A stretch of 64,000 bases of DNA, taken from JARFQW01 sp963842955. Lineage in GTDB: Bacteria; Pseudomonadota; Gammaproteobacteria; Steroidobacterales; XN24. Every line of letters begins with the position of its first letter. The first letter of the stretch is position 1. The stretch lies in assembly GCA_963842955.1 (NCBI GenBank), contig CAWJIJ010000009.1, positions 186,001-250,000 on the forward strand. Reading direction: 5' to 3'. Under the pieces are notes generated by a model. The model was not told where the DNA came from, did not search any database, and saw nothing but the letters and a program-made list of their open reading frames with translations. Below are positions 45,653-55,522 of the stretch, piece after piece. The translations under genes were made by a program, and so were the position numbers.

Positions 45653-47332
45653 TGGGCCATGACGTCCACGTACATCACCAGCTTCTGTCCGGGCCGCAGA
45701 TATCGTTGCCCGCCGAGGCTCGTGTTCCACTCCTTCAGGTCGCCTACCGTGACCCGGAATTTCCGGGAAATGGTCCACAGCGAGTCGCCGTTTCGCACGG
45801 TGTAGTTCACCCGCCGGCGTTCCGCCGGGCTCACTCTTGAGGTGGGTGCTGACGCCTTTACAACGCTCACCGCTGGTACCGTCCCCGTCGGCACTTCGCC
45901 GCCCTTCCAGATCACCAGCTTGCGGCCCACCCGCAAGGTGTCTCCCGGCGCCATGCCGTTCCACTTCGCCAGGGCCTTGTAAGAAACGTGGTGTTTTCTC
46001 GCGATGGTCCAGAACGAGTCTCCCGAGCGGACCCGGTAGTCGATGCGCTTGCGATCCTGATTGCGTTGCTGGATCTGGGCGAGGCGGCTGTCGGCGCTGC
46101 CGCTGTAGCGATCCAGATCCTGGGTCGCGGTCGGTATCGTGAGCCACTCTCCGGCCACGATCGTATTGCCGGAAACCCCGTTGACCTGGCGAATGACGGC
46201 CGGTGTGGTGTCGTATTTCCCGGCAATGGCGATGAGCGATTCGCCCGGCTTGATGCGATGGCGAGCCCAGCGAACCTTCTGGTCGTCCGGCAGCGCGGCC
46301 AGACGGTCCGCGAAATCGTCCGCTCGGTCGGCCGGCACCAGCAATCGGTGCGGTCCGGCCGGATCAGTGGCCCACCGGTTATACCCGGGGTTCAGGTGAT
46401 ACAACGCATCGATGTCCACATCGGCCAGATCGGCGGCCAACGCGAGATCGATCTGTCCTTCCAGCTGGACTACCTTGAAGTACGGGCGGTCGGGCAGGAC
46501 CGGGAGGGTCATGCCAAGCGCGGCCGGGTCAGCTACCAGGGCCCGAAGTGCGAGCAGCTGGGGAACGTAGGCCTGGGTTTCACGGGGCAGCTTGAGATTC
46601 CAGAAGTCCGTTGGCTTTCCCGCCTTCTTGTTGCGCCGGATAGCCCGCAGGACATTGCCCTCGCCGGAGTTGTAGGCGGCTACCGCAAGAAGCCAGTCGC
46701 CGTCGAAGTGGTCCGAGAGGACCTCCAGGTAGTCCAGCGCGGCCCGCGTCGAGTCCAGGACGTCGCGACGCCCGTCATACCACCAGTCCTGCTTGAGTCC
46801 GAAACGCCGGCCGGTGCCCGGAATGAACTGCCACAGGCCTGAAGCCCGGCCGTGGGAATAGGCGAATGGATCAAAGGCACTTTCCACGATGGGGAGCAGG
46901 GCCAGGTCCACCGGCATTCCGCGGGCTTCCAGTTCGCCCACGATGTGAAAGAGATAGCGGTTTCCGCGGGCAAACACCCGGTCAAAGTATTCGGGATGGC
47001 GCCGATACCATGAAAGGTGGGTCTGGACGCGGCGATTCTCCACCAGCGGGAGACTGAGGCCGGCCCGGATGCGGTCCATCAGGTCGGCCTCGGGCGGGGG
47101 AACTTCCAGCCCTTTCGGCAGGGATTTCGGGTCGATCCTGGCGGTGACTTCGACGCGCCGGGTTCGAACCGGCTCAGGCTTAGCCTCCGGCAGGGCCGGG
47201 GCGGCCCGTTCGACGGTCGCCACAGGCGTTGCCGGCGGTTCGGTCGCCGTTTCCATCTGGGCGCAGCCGCTGATGCTGCCCAGAATCAGAAGGGCCCCGT
47301 GGAAGGGACCTGAGCCGGGTGGTTCGATTCAT
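45640..47332 (-). CDS. mltD: Membrane-bound lytic transglycosylase D, frame broken by one base
   Basis: MltD is an outer-membrane lipoprotein that cleaves peptidoglycan. The main frame encodes the SLT domain (catalytic Glu in PIVESAFDPFAYSHG, then GLWQFIPGTGRRFGLKQ) and three LysM repeats, ending near VMAQSGG. The lipobox LGSISGC is in this frame, but no start codon precedes it there. ATG 47332, with a good upstream site, opens MNRTTRLRSLPRG in another frame. Deleting one base of the GGGCCCC run (47292-47298) joins them into a standard lipoprotein of about 563 residues. The gene follows gloB directly. Confidence 0.92.
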
Positions 47333-47345
47333 CGTTGTTCCGTCC

Positions 47346-48113
47346 CTAGAATTCGTCTTTCCATGCGCGAATGGCCGCAAACACGTCGACTCTCCCAGCC
47401 GCCGCACCGCGAGCCGCGGCTGCCGCCCGCACGCCCTGTTCATCGACCCGCAGAAAGGGGTTGATACGTTTCTCCTGCCCCAGGGTTGACGGCAGCGTGG
47501 GTTGCCCCTGGGCCCGAATTTCTGCGCACCGCTTGCGATAGGTCTGGATGTCGCCGTTGTCCGGTTCTACGGCCGCGGCAAATGCCAGATTGCTTTCCGT
47601 GTATTCGTGGGTGCAATAGACCCGTGTGTCCGCAGGCAGCGCTGCGAGCGCATCCAGGGAGTTCAGCATCTGCTGAGGCGTTCCTTCGAAGAGCCGCCCG
47701 CAACCGCCGCTGAACAGCGTGTCACCACAAAAAACCGCGTCGTGCCCGTAGTAGGCAATGTGGCCGGCCGTGTGACCGGGCACTTCCAGGACCGAGAAGC
47801 TCAGGCCGAGAGCGGGAAATTCCACGGTATCGCCCGTTCCCACGGCACGGGTCAGGGCAGGAACGACCTCGTTATGGGGCCCATATACCGGGCAGCCATA
47901 ATGGCCCGCGAGTCGAGGGACGCCACCGGTGTGGTCCGCGTGATGATGGGTCACGAGAATTCCGGCCAGCTCCCAACGCCGTGTGTTCAGCAGGGTCTGA
48001 ACCGGGTTGGCATCACCCGGATCCACCGCAACGACGCGAGTCCGATCGGCCGGCGAATGGATGAGCCAAATGTAGTTATCTCGAAAAGCAGGGACAGGCG
48101 TTACTTCAAGCAT
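47346..48113 (-). CDS. gloB: Hydroxyacylglutathione hydrolase (glyoxalase II)
   Basis: GloB hydrolyses S-lactoylglutathione, completing methylglyoxal detoxification. The 255-residue metallo-beta-lactamase-fold protein has THHHADHTGG, VPGHTAGHIAYY, FCGDTLFSGGCGRLFEG and the C-terminal GQEKRINPFLR glutathione-binding stretch. ATG 48113. mltD starts 13 bp after its stop, the gene order found in many gammaproteobacteria. Confidence 0.95.
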   Translation of the reverse strand: MLEVTPVPAFRDNYIWLIHSPADRTRVVAVDPGDANPVQTLLNTRRWELAGILVTHHHADHTGGVPRLAGHYGCPVYGPHNEVVPALTRAVGTGDTVEFPALGLSFSVLEVPGHTAGHIAYYGHDAVFCGDTLFSGGCGRLFEGTPQQMLNSLDALAALPADTRVYCTHEYTESNLAFAAAVEPDNGDIQTYRKRCAEIRAQGQPTLPSTLGQEKRINPFLRVDEQGVRAAAAARGAAAGRVDVFAAIRAWKDEF

Positions 48114-48218
48114 GCAGGGAGTCTAGTCATCGCGTGGAGTGCCAGCCATGCAATATGTCACATTATGGGCCCGCGTCCACCCCTGCCTATCGGGGCGGTT
48201 GCGGGTTATCCTTCACCC

Positions 48219-48908
48219 ATGCCCGTATATCAGACCCACATACAGGACTGGCTGCTTGGCCCAGCCGGTCGGCGTCTCCGGGAGGTTGAGCGAGGCGTTG
48301 CCGCCGAGCGGCTGAACCGGGTTTATGGCCTTCAGTTCCTGCAGGTGGGGCGATGGGGCGCTGCCGGCGAGTTTCTTTCCTATCCGGCTACCGCCAGGCG
48401 AGCGATGTGCGACACCGCCCCGGGGGCGGAGGTGGATTTCATCGCCGATCCCCGTCAGCTGCCGATCTACGGGCAGTCGGTGGATGCGCTGTTCCTGCCT
48501 CATACACTGGAGATGAGCAACGATCCTCACCAGGTGCTGCGAGAGGCTGACAGGGTAATCACCGAGGGCGGGCGGCTCCTGATCATGGGCTTCAATCCGC
48601 TGAGCCCGCTGGGCATTCGGCGCCTGCTGGGGCGCGGTGCCTGGCCGCCAGGGCTGGCGAACCTGTACAGCGAAGGCCGTGTCCGGGACTGGCTGAGCCT
48701 GCTGAACTTCGATGTCACGGACGTCCGGTATTTTCGCCTCACCCCCGAGCGCCAGCAGCGCGGATGGCGGCTGCCCATGCTTCAGGGCGCGTACTTGCTT
48801 ACCGCCGTGAAGCGGGTTTTCGTGGTTACCCCCATGCGCAAGCTCTGGCGCCGGCCGGCCCGGGTCGGCGTGCGGGTCCCGGAGCCCACCGCACGGAACC
48901 GCTTCTGA
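48219..48908 (+). CDS. Class I SAM-dependent methyltransferase (YafS-like)
   Basis: A 229-residue methyltransferase-11-type protein. QFLQVGRWGAAGEF stands in for the usual glycine-rich loop and is atypical. The segments VDALFLPHTLEMSNDPHQVL and EGGRLLIMGFNPLSPLG match the core fold. It sits between gloB and rnhA, where E. coli has yafS, so it is probably the same family. The substrate is unknown. ATG 48219 gives the conserved N-terminus. Confidence 0.82.
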   Translation: MPVYQTHIQDWLLGPAGRRLREVERGVAAERLNRVYGLQFLQVGRWGAAGEFLSYPATARRAMCDTAPGAEVDFIADPRQLPIYGQSVDALFLPHTLEMSNDPHQVLREADRVITEGGRLLIMGFNPLSPLGIRRLLGRGAWPPGLANLYSEGRVRDWLSLLNFDVTDVRYFRLTPERQQRGWRLPMLQGAYLLTAVKRVFVVTPMRKLWRRPARVGVRVPEPTARNRF

Positions 48909-48980
48909 TGCAACTGTGATGTCTGCCGATCAGAAGTTGCTCCGGCTTCCCGGTCTCCTCTCAATGACCGGGGCGCTCCG

Positions 48981-49418
48981 ATGAGCGGGGTAAAGGCCTT
49001 TACTGACGGGGCATGCCGCGGCAATCCCGGGCCTGGCGGCTGGGGCGTACTCCTTCGCTATGGCGATACCGAGAGGGAACTCTGGGGCGGCGAATCCGGG
49101 ACGACCAATAACCGGATGGAACTGACCGCGGCGATCCGGGCCCTTGGGGCCCTGAAACGGCCCTGCACCGTGGACCTGTATACGGATTCCCAGTACGTCC
49201 GCAAGGGCATTACGGAGTGGCTGGTCAACTGGAAGCGCAAGGGCTGGAAGACCGCTGCAGGCAAACCGGTCAAGAACCAGGATCTCTGGGAACTGCTGGA
49301 CACCGAAGCGGCGCGCCACGACGTTCGCTGGCACTGGGTCAAGGGACACAGTGGCCACCCGGAGAACGATCGGGCCGACGAGTTGGCTAACCGCGGCATC
49401 GATGACATGGAGGGTTAG
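48981..49418 (+). CDS. rnhA: Ribonuclease HI
   Basis: RNase HI cuts RNA in RNA:DNA hybrids. The 145-residue protein has the catalytic acids in FTDGACRGNPGPGGWG, NNRMELTAAI, LYTDSQYVRKGI and NDRADELAN, with the basic handle WKRKGWKTAAGKPVKN. It is 5 bp upstream of dnaQ, the standard order. Confidence 0.97.
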   Translation: MSGVKAFTDGACRGNPGPGGWGVLLRYGDTERELWGGESGTTNNRMELTAAIRALGALKRPCTVDLYTDSQYVRKGITEWLVNWKRKGWKTAAGKPVKNQDLWELLDTEAARHDVRWHWVKGHSGHPENDRADELANRGIDDMEG

Positions 49419-49423
49419 CAGCC

Positions 49424-50140
49424 TTGGCGGCAAGACAAATCGTGCTGGACACGGAGACCACCGGTCTGGAGCCGGAGGACGGTCATCGGGTCATTGAGCT
49501 CGGGTGCGTGGAGATGGTCAATCGCCGGCCTACGGGCCAGACGTTTCACCAGTACCTCAATCCCCACCGGGCCATCGACCCGGGGGCGGTCGAAGTGCAT
49601 GGTCTGACCAATGAGTTTCTCGCCGACAAGCCGGCTTTTGAAGACGTCGTGGACGAGTTCCTTCAGTTTGTCGAAGGCGCGGAGCTCATCATCCACAATG
49701 CGCCGTTTGATGTGGGTTTTCTGGACCATGAACTCAAGCTGTCGGGCAGAAAGCAGTCCATCAGCAGTCTTTGCGGAGTCCTCGACACACTGGTTATGGC
49801 GCGCCAGAGGCACCCGGGACAGCGGAACAGCCTGGACGCTCTTTGTAAGCGCTACGATGTGGACAACTCCCGGCGGGAACTCCACGGCGCGCTCCTTGAT
49901 GCGCAGATCCTGGCCGACGTATATCTCATCATGACCGGGGGCCAGGCGGCCCTTTCGCTCGATACGGCGTCCGGAGATACGGCCGAGTTGCGGACCCAGG
50001 GACGCGCAGAACGTCCGCCGGGAGTTGAGCTCGTCGTACTCGGGGCAGATGAAGAAGAGCTCCGGCGGCACGAAGATTGCCTGGATCGCCTGGACAAGGG
50101 CATGGGTGAAACCTGTGCGTGGCGACGCCTGGGGCTGTAA
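49424..50140 (+). CDS. dnaQ: DNA polymerase III epsilon subunit (3'-5' exonuclease)
   Basis: DnaQ proofreads for the replicative polymerase. The 238-residue protein has the Exo I motif IVLDTETTGLEP, NPHRAIDPGAVEVHGLTNEF, Exo II IIHNAPFDVGFLDHEL and Exo III LHGALLDAQILADVYL. The TTG at 49424 has GGAGGG 9 bp upstream, partly formed by the end of rnhA. The C-terminal part that binds the alpha subunit is present. Confidence 0.95.
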   Translation: MAARQIVLDTETTGLEPEDGHRVIELGCVEMVNRRPTGQTFHQYLNPHRAIDPGAVEVHGLTNEFLADKPAFEDVVDEFLQFVEGAELIIHNAPFDVGFLDHELKLSGRKQSISSLCGVLDTLVMARQRHPGQRNSLDALCKRYDVDNSRRELHGALLDAQILADVYLIMTGGQAALSLDTASGDTAELRTQGRAERPPGVELVVLGADEEELRRHEDCLDRLDKGMGETCAWRRLGL

Positions 50141-50205
50141 AACGGCCCGTCCGCGCCTTTTCCTGTCATCCAGATTTTCCTGAGCAAGGCCCCGGCTGAA
50201 TGTCC

Positions 50206-51900
50206 CTAGATATACCGGGTCAGGATGAGGACCGCGAGTAGCACGGCAACCCACAGCACCATACTTCCGGTCGGCCACGTTCGGGCGAGGATGCCCCGTG
50301 GGCCGTGATGCCGCATCAGTCCATTGACCACCTGTGATGCGAGCCCGACGCTCTTGGCCCGCACACCGGCATCCAGCCGACCCAGGTTAATCCTGACCCA
50401 GGCGATCATATCCGGCACGAGGCGTCGGTAGGACCATTCCACGTCCAGGTTGACCGATTTCAGTTCCGGCGGGTAGATGTTGGACAGCTTCAGCCACGTG
50501 AATGCAAGCGCGGAAAAGGCCAGAAGCTGGAGCTGCGCCAGGACATGGGTGGCATCGTAGGGGCTGTAGTCCATCGTCCACGGCAGGATGCCGTAAAGCA
50601 CGGTGGGGAAACTGCCGATGCCGATGCACAAGATTGCTGCGATGGTCATGGCCAGCAACATGTTCCCGGGCGGTTCATGGGCTGTGGCGACAAAGCGGGA
50701 CTCGTGGGCAAAGAAGGCGAAGAACGGGATCTTGATGCCAGCGTGATGGAACACACCGGCCGAAGCGAACAGCAGGGCCAGCCAGACGTAAACCCGGTCT
50801 TGCTCCAGCACAGCCGCGACCACCATGGATTTACTGACGAACCCGCTGAACAGGGGAAAGGCGGAAATCGATGCCGCACCCACCATGCATAGCAGGGCGG
50901 TCTTGGGCATGCGCTTGTAGAGACCGCCCAGCTCGGACCCGCGCATTTCTCCGGTCACGTGGAGAACGGCACCCATGCTCATCATCAACAGCCCCTTGAA
51001 GATGACGTCGTTGAAGGCGTGCGCAACCGCGCCGTTGAGCGCGAGATTCGTTCCGATTCCTATGCCCACCACCATAAACCCCAGCTGGTTGATCAGGCTG
51101 TAGGCGAGCACCCTCCTGAGATCGTTCTCGATCACCGCATAGAAGATCGGAAAGCAGGTCATCACCGCGCCGATGTAGACGAGGATTTCGGTTCCGGCAA
51201 AACCGCGGGCCAGGGCATAGATGGCCACCTTGGTTGTGAATGCGCTGAGAAACACCGTGCCGGTCGGCGTGGACTCCGGATAAGCGTCGGTCAGCCAGTT
51301 GTGCAGCAACGGGAACGCACTCTTGATGCCAAAGGCCAGAAAAATCAGCCAACCCCCGGGGGCATCCAGCCCGATGTGCCCGAACGCCAGCCCCTGGCCT
51401 GCCGACAGGTAGCTGATTGCGCCGGCCAGGAGCAGCACGCCGGAGGCAACCTGTATGGTCAGATAGCGCATGCCGGCACCGCGGGACAGTTCGTTGCGCC
51501 GGGCGAAAACCAGAACCGCCGAGGTGACCGCCAGGAGTTCCCAGTAAACGAAGAGCGTAAGCAGGTCGCCGGCAAAGACAGCGCCGACCGCACTGCCTGC
51601 ATAGGCCAGCGCCGCAACGTCCTGTACCCGGTCGCGCACATGCAGGGCATAGATCACGCCGATCAGGGCAGCAAGATGGAACAGCAGGCCGAACAACAGG
51701 GACAGGCGGTCCACCCGGACGGGAATCAGTTCGAGACCCAGGACTGATGCGGTGCTGGAGTTGCCGGGTTCCAGCGCCAGGAGCCCGAGCCCTCCAAGAA
51801 CAGGGGCCGCGATCATCACCAGGGCGCGCAGACGGCCGCTGAGTACGGCAACCAGGGCCGCTCCGACGAAAAGGGGTATCGAAGGCGCGAACTCAGGCAT
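50206..51900 (-). CDS. Proton-antiporter-like membrane subunit (NuoL/M/MrpD family), last gene of the Mrp operon
   Basis: A 564-residue polytopic protein of the proton-antiporter-M family. It keeps the key Glu in TLFVYWELLAVTSA and the Lys in FGIKSAFPLLHNWLTDAYP, both needed for ion translocation in this family. It has about 14 helices, plus a soluble-looking stretch (about 470-520) before a final helix. It is the third antiporter-like subunit of this operon and may stand in for the missing MrpA N-terminal part. It overlaps the small upstream gene by 8 bp. Confidence 0.82.
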   Translation of the reverse strand: MPEFAPSIPLFVGAALVAVLSGRLRALVMIAAPVLGGLGLLALEPGNSSTASVLGLELIPVRVDRLSLLFGLLFHLAALIGVIYALHVRDRVQDVAALAYAGSAVGAVFAGDLLTLFVYWELLAVTSAVLVFARRNELSRGAGMRYLTIQVASGVLLLAGAISYLSAGQGLAFGHIGLDAPGGWLIFLAFGIKSAFPLLHNWLTDAYPESTPTGTVFLSAFTTKVAIYALARGFAGTEILVYIGAVMTCFPIFYAVIENDLRRVLAYSLINQLGFMVVGIGIGTNLALNGAVAHAFNDVIFKGLLMMSMGAVLHVTGEMRGSELGGLYKRMPKTALLCMVGAASISAFPLFSGFVSKSMVVAAVLEQDRVYVWLALLFASAGVFHHAGIKIPFFAFFAHESRFVATAHEPPGNMLLAMTIAAILCIGIGSFPTVLYGILPWTMDYSPYDATHVLAQLQLLAFSALAFTWLKLSNIYPPELKSVNLDVEWSYRRLVPDMIAWVRINLGRLDAGVRAKSVGLASQVVNGLMRHHGPRGILARTWPTGSMVLWVAVLLAVLILTRYI

Positions 51901-52231
51901 GCCCCGGGCCTCCCTCGGCGTCCTTGTTTGCGGCCTCGATCCGCGCGCGGCGCTCGCGAGCGCGGGTCAGGTAATAGTCCTCGTCGCGCATCAGCACTTT
52001 GCGCATCTGCTTGGCCAGGACTACCAGCACAACGCAGGCGATGAAGCCGTAAAAGGCGTAGAAGCCGAAGAGGCCCTCGAGCGGCTGGTAGACATGACGG
52101 TGAATGACGGCGTCGAGCCCGAGCAGCACCGCGCAGACGACAAAGAGCCCCCGTATCACTCGCTGGACATTGCGTGGGTTGTCGAACAGGTAGGTTCTCT
52201 CCTCTGGGGTAGGCTTTTCTGGGGGCGTCAC
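51893..52231 (-). CDS. Small two-helix membrane protein of the Mrp operon
   Basis: A 112-residue protein of no known family. It begins VTPPEKPTPEERTYLFDNP, has two hydrophobic segments (about 27-45 and 58-77) and ends in a basic, charged tail (ARERRARIEAANKD). The GTG at 52231 overlaps the upstream stop (GTGA). Its place between two antiporter-like subunits suggests an accessory part of the complex. Confidence 0.7.
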   Translation of the reverse strand: MTPPEKPTPEERTYLFDNPRNVQRVIRGLFVVCAVLLGLDAVIHRHVYQPLEGLFGFYAFYGFIACVVLVVLAKQMRKVLMRDEDYYLTRARERRARIEAANKDAEGGPGHA

Positions 52232-53682
52232 TTGAGGATGTCTCCTGCCAGCTGGAACAGGCGGTCCGGCCGGAAGAACAGCCAGATACAGCCAACGGTC
52301 GTAATGAAGATGGCCAGCAGACACTGGACAGGGGCTTCCCGAATTCCGTCGCTTGCAGTGGCCGGTGCGCACGCGAAGGCACGCACCGGTATCACGACCA
52401 GGTAAAGCACGTTGAGCAGCGAGCTGATCAGCAGTACCGCCATGAGTACCTGGCTGCCGGCATCCAGCGTCCCCTGAACCAGCATCCACTTGCTCCACGT
52501 GCCGCCCATTGGCGGCAGTCCGACGATGGACAGGGCCCCCACGAGAAACGCGATCATCGTCAACGGCATGGATCTGCCGATTCCATCGAGTTCGCTGACC
52601 CTTGTCTTGTGTGCAGCCACGAGAATCGCGCCGGCACAGAAGAACAAGGTGATCTTGCTGAACGCGTGGATCGCAATATGCATTGCGCCGCCCACGGTCC
52701 CGGCGGCGACGCCAATCATGGCGCCCAGGACGATATACCCGAGCTGACTTACGGTGGAATAGGCGAGCCGGGCCTTGAGATTGTCCTTGGTCATGGCCAC
52801 GAGCGAGGCGAGCAGGATGCTGAGACCCGCGAGATAGGCGAGAAAATCCGCCGAGCCCAGCGTGGCCATGAGGTCGATGCCGAAAATGTAGACGGCCACC
52901 TTCAGGACCGTGAAGACGCCGGCCTTGACAACAGCCACTGCATGGAGAAGTGCGCTGACCGGGGTTGGCGCGACCATGGCAGCGGGGAGCCAGCGGTGAA
53001 ACGGCATGAGTGCCGCCTTGCCGGTACCGAAAACAAACAGCAGAAGCAGCGCGCCGGCAAGGCCGGGCTCGACCCGTCCTGCCAGGATGCCCCCCGGGCG
53101 GAAATCCAGCGTCCCGGCCAGCAGCCACGTCCAGACAATCGCAAAGAGCATGAAGCCGATGGAGGTGCCCATGAGGATGCCGAGGTACACCCGGCCGGCC
53201 CGGCGGGCCTCGTCGGTTCCTGCGTGGGTCACGAGGGGATAGGTGGACAGCGACAGCAGTTCATAGAACACAAAAAGCGTCAGCATGTTCCCGGAGAAGG
53301 CGATACCCAGGGTACTCGCGATGGCCAGGGCGAAACACAGGAAGAACCGGGTCTGATGATCCTCATGATGGCCGCGCATGTAACCGATCGCGTAGATCGT
53401 GGTCACGATCCAGAGAAAGCTCGCCACGAGAGCGAAGATCATGCCCAGGGGTTCCAGCTCAAAGACAATGGGCAGCCCCGGCATGATCTCGCCCAGCGCC
53501 AGCTTCGGTCGGACTCCGTCCTGGACCTGGTCCAGAAGAACGAGCACCGTCGCAAACACCGCCGCGCCGGCCGTCAGGCTTACGGCTTCGCGAATATTCG
53601 GCCAGCGACCGGCGAGGGCGATCAACGGCGCCGCGAAGGCGGGGATCAGAACGGCCAGCAACATGAGTTCGCCACCGCTCAC
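52228..53682 (-). CDS. Second MrpD-like antiporter subunit
   Basis: A 484-residue polytopic protein of the proton-antiporter-M family. The Glu in TLFVFYELLSLSTYPLV and the Lys in GTGKAALMPFHRWLPAAM are conserved, and the second Lys region MTKDNLKARLAYSTVSQLGY is present. The GTG at 53682 overlaps the mrpD stop (GTGA); ATG 53664 is also possible. It has about 14 membrane helices. Confidence 0.85.
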   Translation of the reverse strand: MSGGELMLLAVLIPAFAAPLIALAGRWPNIREAVSLTAGAAVFATVLVLLDQVQDGVRPKLALGEIMPGLPIVFELEPLGMIFALVASFLWIVTTIYAIGYMRGHHEDHQTRFFLCFALAIASTLGIAFSGNMLTLFVFYELLSLSTYPLVTHAGTDEARRAGRVYLGILMGTSIGFMLFAIVWTWLLAGTLDFRPGGILAGRVEPGLAGALLLLFVFGTGKAALMPFHRWLPAAMVAPTPVSALLHAVAVVKAGVFTVLKVAVYIFGIDLMATLGSADFLAYLAGLSILLASLVAMTKDNLKARLAYSTVSQLGYIVLGAMIGVAAGTVGGAMHIAIHAFSKITLFFCAGAILVAAHKTRVSELDGIGRSMPLTMIAFLVGALSIVGLPPMGGTWSKWMLVQGTLDAGSQVLMAVLLISSLLNVLYLVVIPVRAFACAPATASDGIREAPVQCLLAIFITTVGCIWLFFRPDRLFQLAGDILK

Positions 53683-55172
53683 GAACCGCCACCCATGAGA
53701 ACGCGAGCGGCCTTTTCTGCCACACCGACGGTGAGGCTGGTATGGATGCCGTACCAGATATTCGCCAACACGAGGAGCCAGGTTGTGGCCAGCATGAGTG
53801 CGGGCGCTTCGCCGACATTGCGGGTCGCCTCGTCCGGCGGTTGAAACCAAGCGACCTCGACCACCCGCCAGATATAAGCTATGGCGAGCAGCGAGCCGAT
53901 AAGGACGAACGCCACGATCCACCAGTGCCCGGTCTCAAGTGCGGCGCCGACCAGGTACCACTTGGAGACGAAGCCCGTGGTGAGAGGGACGCCGATAATG
54001 GAGAGTCCAGCGACGAGGAACGCGCCGAAGGTTAGAGGCATCTGCCTGGCCAGGCCGCGGAAGCGGGGCAGCTGAGTCGAGCCGAGGCGGTAAAACACGC
54101 AACCCACGGCCATGAACAGGGCCGCCTTGATCAAGGCGTGATTGAAGAGGTGCAGCAGGCCGGCAGTGACGCCGGTTGCCGTGCCGTAGCTGATTCCCAG
54201 GACGATGTAGCCGAGCTGTGCGACGCTCGAGTAGGCCAGCATGCGCTTGACGTCATCCTGAAAAATCGCCACCACTGAGGCGCTGAGAAGCCCGGTAACG
54301 CCGAGGACGGCGAAGATCTCCTGAAGCGGAATCGACTCGAAGTCGATGGCGGGGGAAAACACAGAGAAGACAAAGCGGAGCAGGGCGTAGACCGCGACTT
54401 TTGTGGCTGTGCCGGCAATGAATACCGTGGCGGCGCTGGGCGCATAGGTATAGGCGTTTGGTAGCCACAGGTGGAGGGGGAAAACCGCGATCTTCAGGCC
54501 CATCCCGACAGCGATAAACGCGAACGCCGTGTACAGCGTTCGGGTCTGAGGAGCCTCGGGCAGTCGTGCGGCGAGGTCGGCCATGTTCAATGTGCCGGTA
54601 ATGGCGTAGACAAGGCCCACGCCGATGAGCACGAAGGTGCCGCCAATCGTACCCATGATCAGATATTGAAAGGCAGCCGTCAGAGAGCGCCGGTCTCTGC
54701 CCAGACTGATGATTCCATAGCTGGAGAGAGACGAAATTTCCAGAAACACGAACAGGTTGAAGGCGTCGCCGGTGACCACCATGCCCGTGAGGCCTGTCAG
54801 GCAGAGCAGGAACAGGGTGTAGAACACCGGGATCCGCTCGTCCTTGATTTCCCGCGCCACGGACGGTCCCGCAAACGGCATCGTAATCGCGGCTATTCCG
54901 GTAACGATGACCAGCACGTAGGCGCTGGCGGTATCGATAACGTATTCGATACCCCAGGGTGCGGCCCAGCCACCCATGGCATAGCGGATCGTTCCGCCTT
55001 CGAGCACCTGAGCCAGCAGCGTCTGTGCGATGGCAAAGCAGATCAGTGAGACGACAACGGACAGCAGCCAGCACAGCCGGGACCGGCCCAGCAGAAGGGA
55101 GATCGGTGCGGCCAGCAGCGGGAGCACGACCTGAAGGGCGGGGAGTTGCGCGGAAAATTCCGCGGAATTCAA
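53679..55172 (-). CDS. mrpD: Na+/H+ antiporter subunit MrpD
   Basis: A 497-residue polytopic antiporter subunit. The Glu in FNLFVFLEISSLSSYGII and the Lys in GMGLKIAVFPLHLWLPNAY are the ion-path residues of the family. DDVKRMLAYSSVAQLGYIVLG is typical of MrpD. It overlaps mrpC by 4 bp. Confidence 0.92.
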   Translation of the reverse strand: MNSAEFSAQLPALQVVLPLLAAPISLLLGRSRLCWLLSVVVSLICFAIAQTLLAQVLEGGTIRYAMGGWAAPWGIEYVIDTASAYVLVIVTGIAAITMPFAGPSVAREIKDERIPVFYTLFLLCLTGLTGMVVTGDAFNLFVFLEISSLSSYGIISLGRDRRSLTAAFQYLIMGTIGGTFVLIGVGLVYAITGTLNMADLAARLPEAPQTRTLYTAFAFIAVGMGLKIAVFPLHLWLPNAYTYAPSAATVFIAGTATKVAVYALLRFVFSVFSPAIDFESIPLQEIFAVLGVTGLLSASVVAIFQDDVKRMLAYSSVAQLGYIVLGISYGTATGVTAGLLHLFNHALIKAALFMAVGCVFYRLGSTQLPRFRGLARQMPLTFGAFLVAGLSIIGVPLTTGFVSKWYLVGAALETGHWWIVAFVLIGSLLAIAYIWRVVEVAWFQPPDEATRNVGEAPALMLATTWLLVLANIWYGIHTSLTVGVAEKAARVLMGGGS

Positions 55173-55522
55173 AGCGTGTCGTCCTGACGGTGAATCTCGT
55201 GCTCCTCCACGGTGCCATAAGCTTCTTTGATCCGCACGATCAGGGCCAAGGCCACGGCGGTGGTGGCAACACCGACGACGATTGCGGTCAGGATCAGTAC
55301 ATGGGGCACCGGATTGGAATAACGCTCGATTCCCTCGCGAAGAATCGGAACAGTGCCGTCGGCCACGACTCCGAGACTGATATAAAGAATGAAGACAGAC
55401 GTCTGGAAGATATTCAGACCAGCCACTTTCTTCACCAGGTTACCCCGGGAAATGACGGTGTAAAAACCGATCATCGACAGGAGAATGGCAATCTCGTAGT
55501 TGTAGAGTTCGAGGAGCCTCAT
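55169..55522 (-). CDS. mrpC: Na+/H+ antiporter subunit MrpC
   Basis: A 117-residue NuoK-like protein with three helices. The family stretch GLNIFQTSVFILYISLG and the VLILTAIVVGVATTAVALAL helix are present. The C-terminus is charged. It overlaps mrpB and mrpD by 4 bp each. Confidence 0.93.
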   Translation of the reverse strand: MRLLELYNYEIAILLSMIGFYTVISRGNLVKKVAGLNIFQTSVFILYISLGVVADGTVPILREGIERYSNPVPHVLILTAIVVGVATTAVALALIVRIKEAYGTVEEHEIHRQDDTL

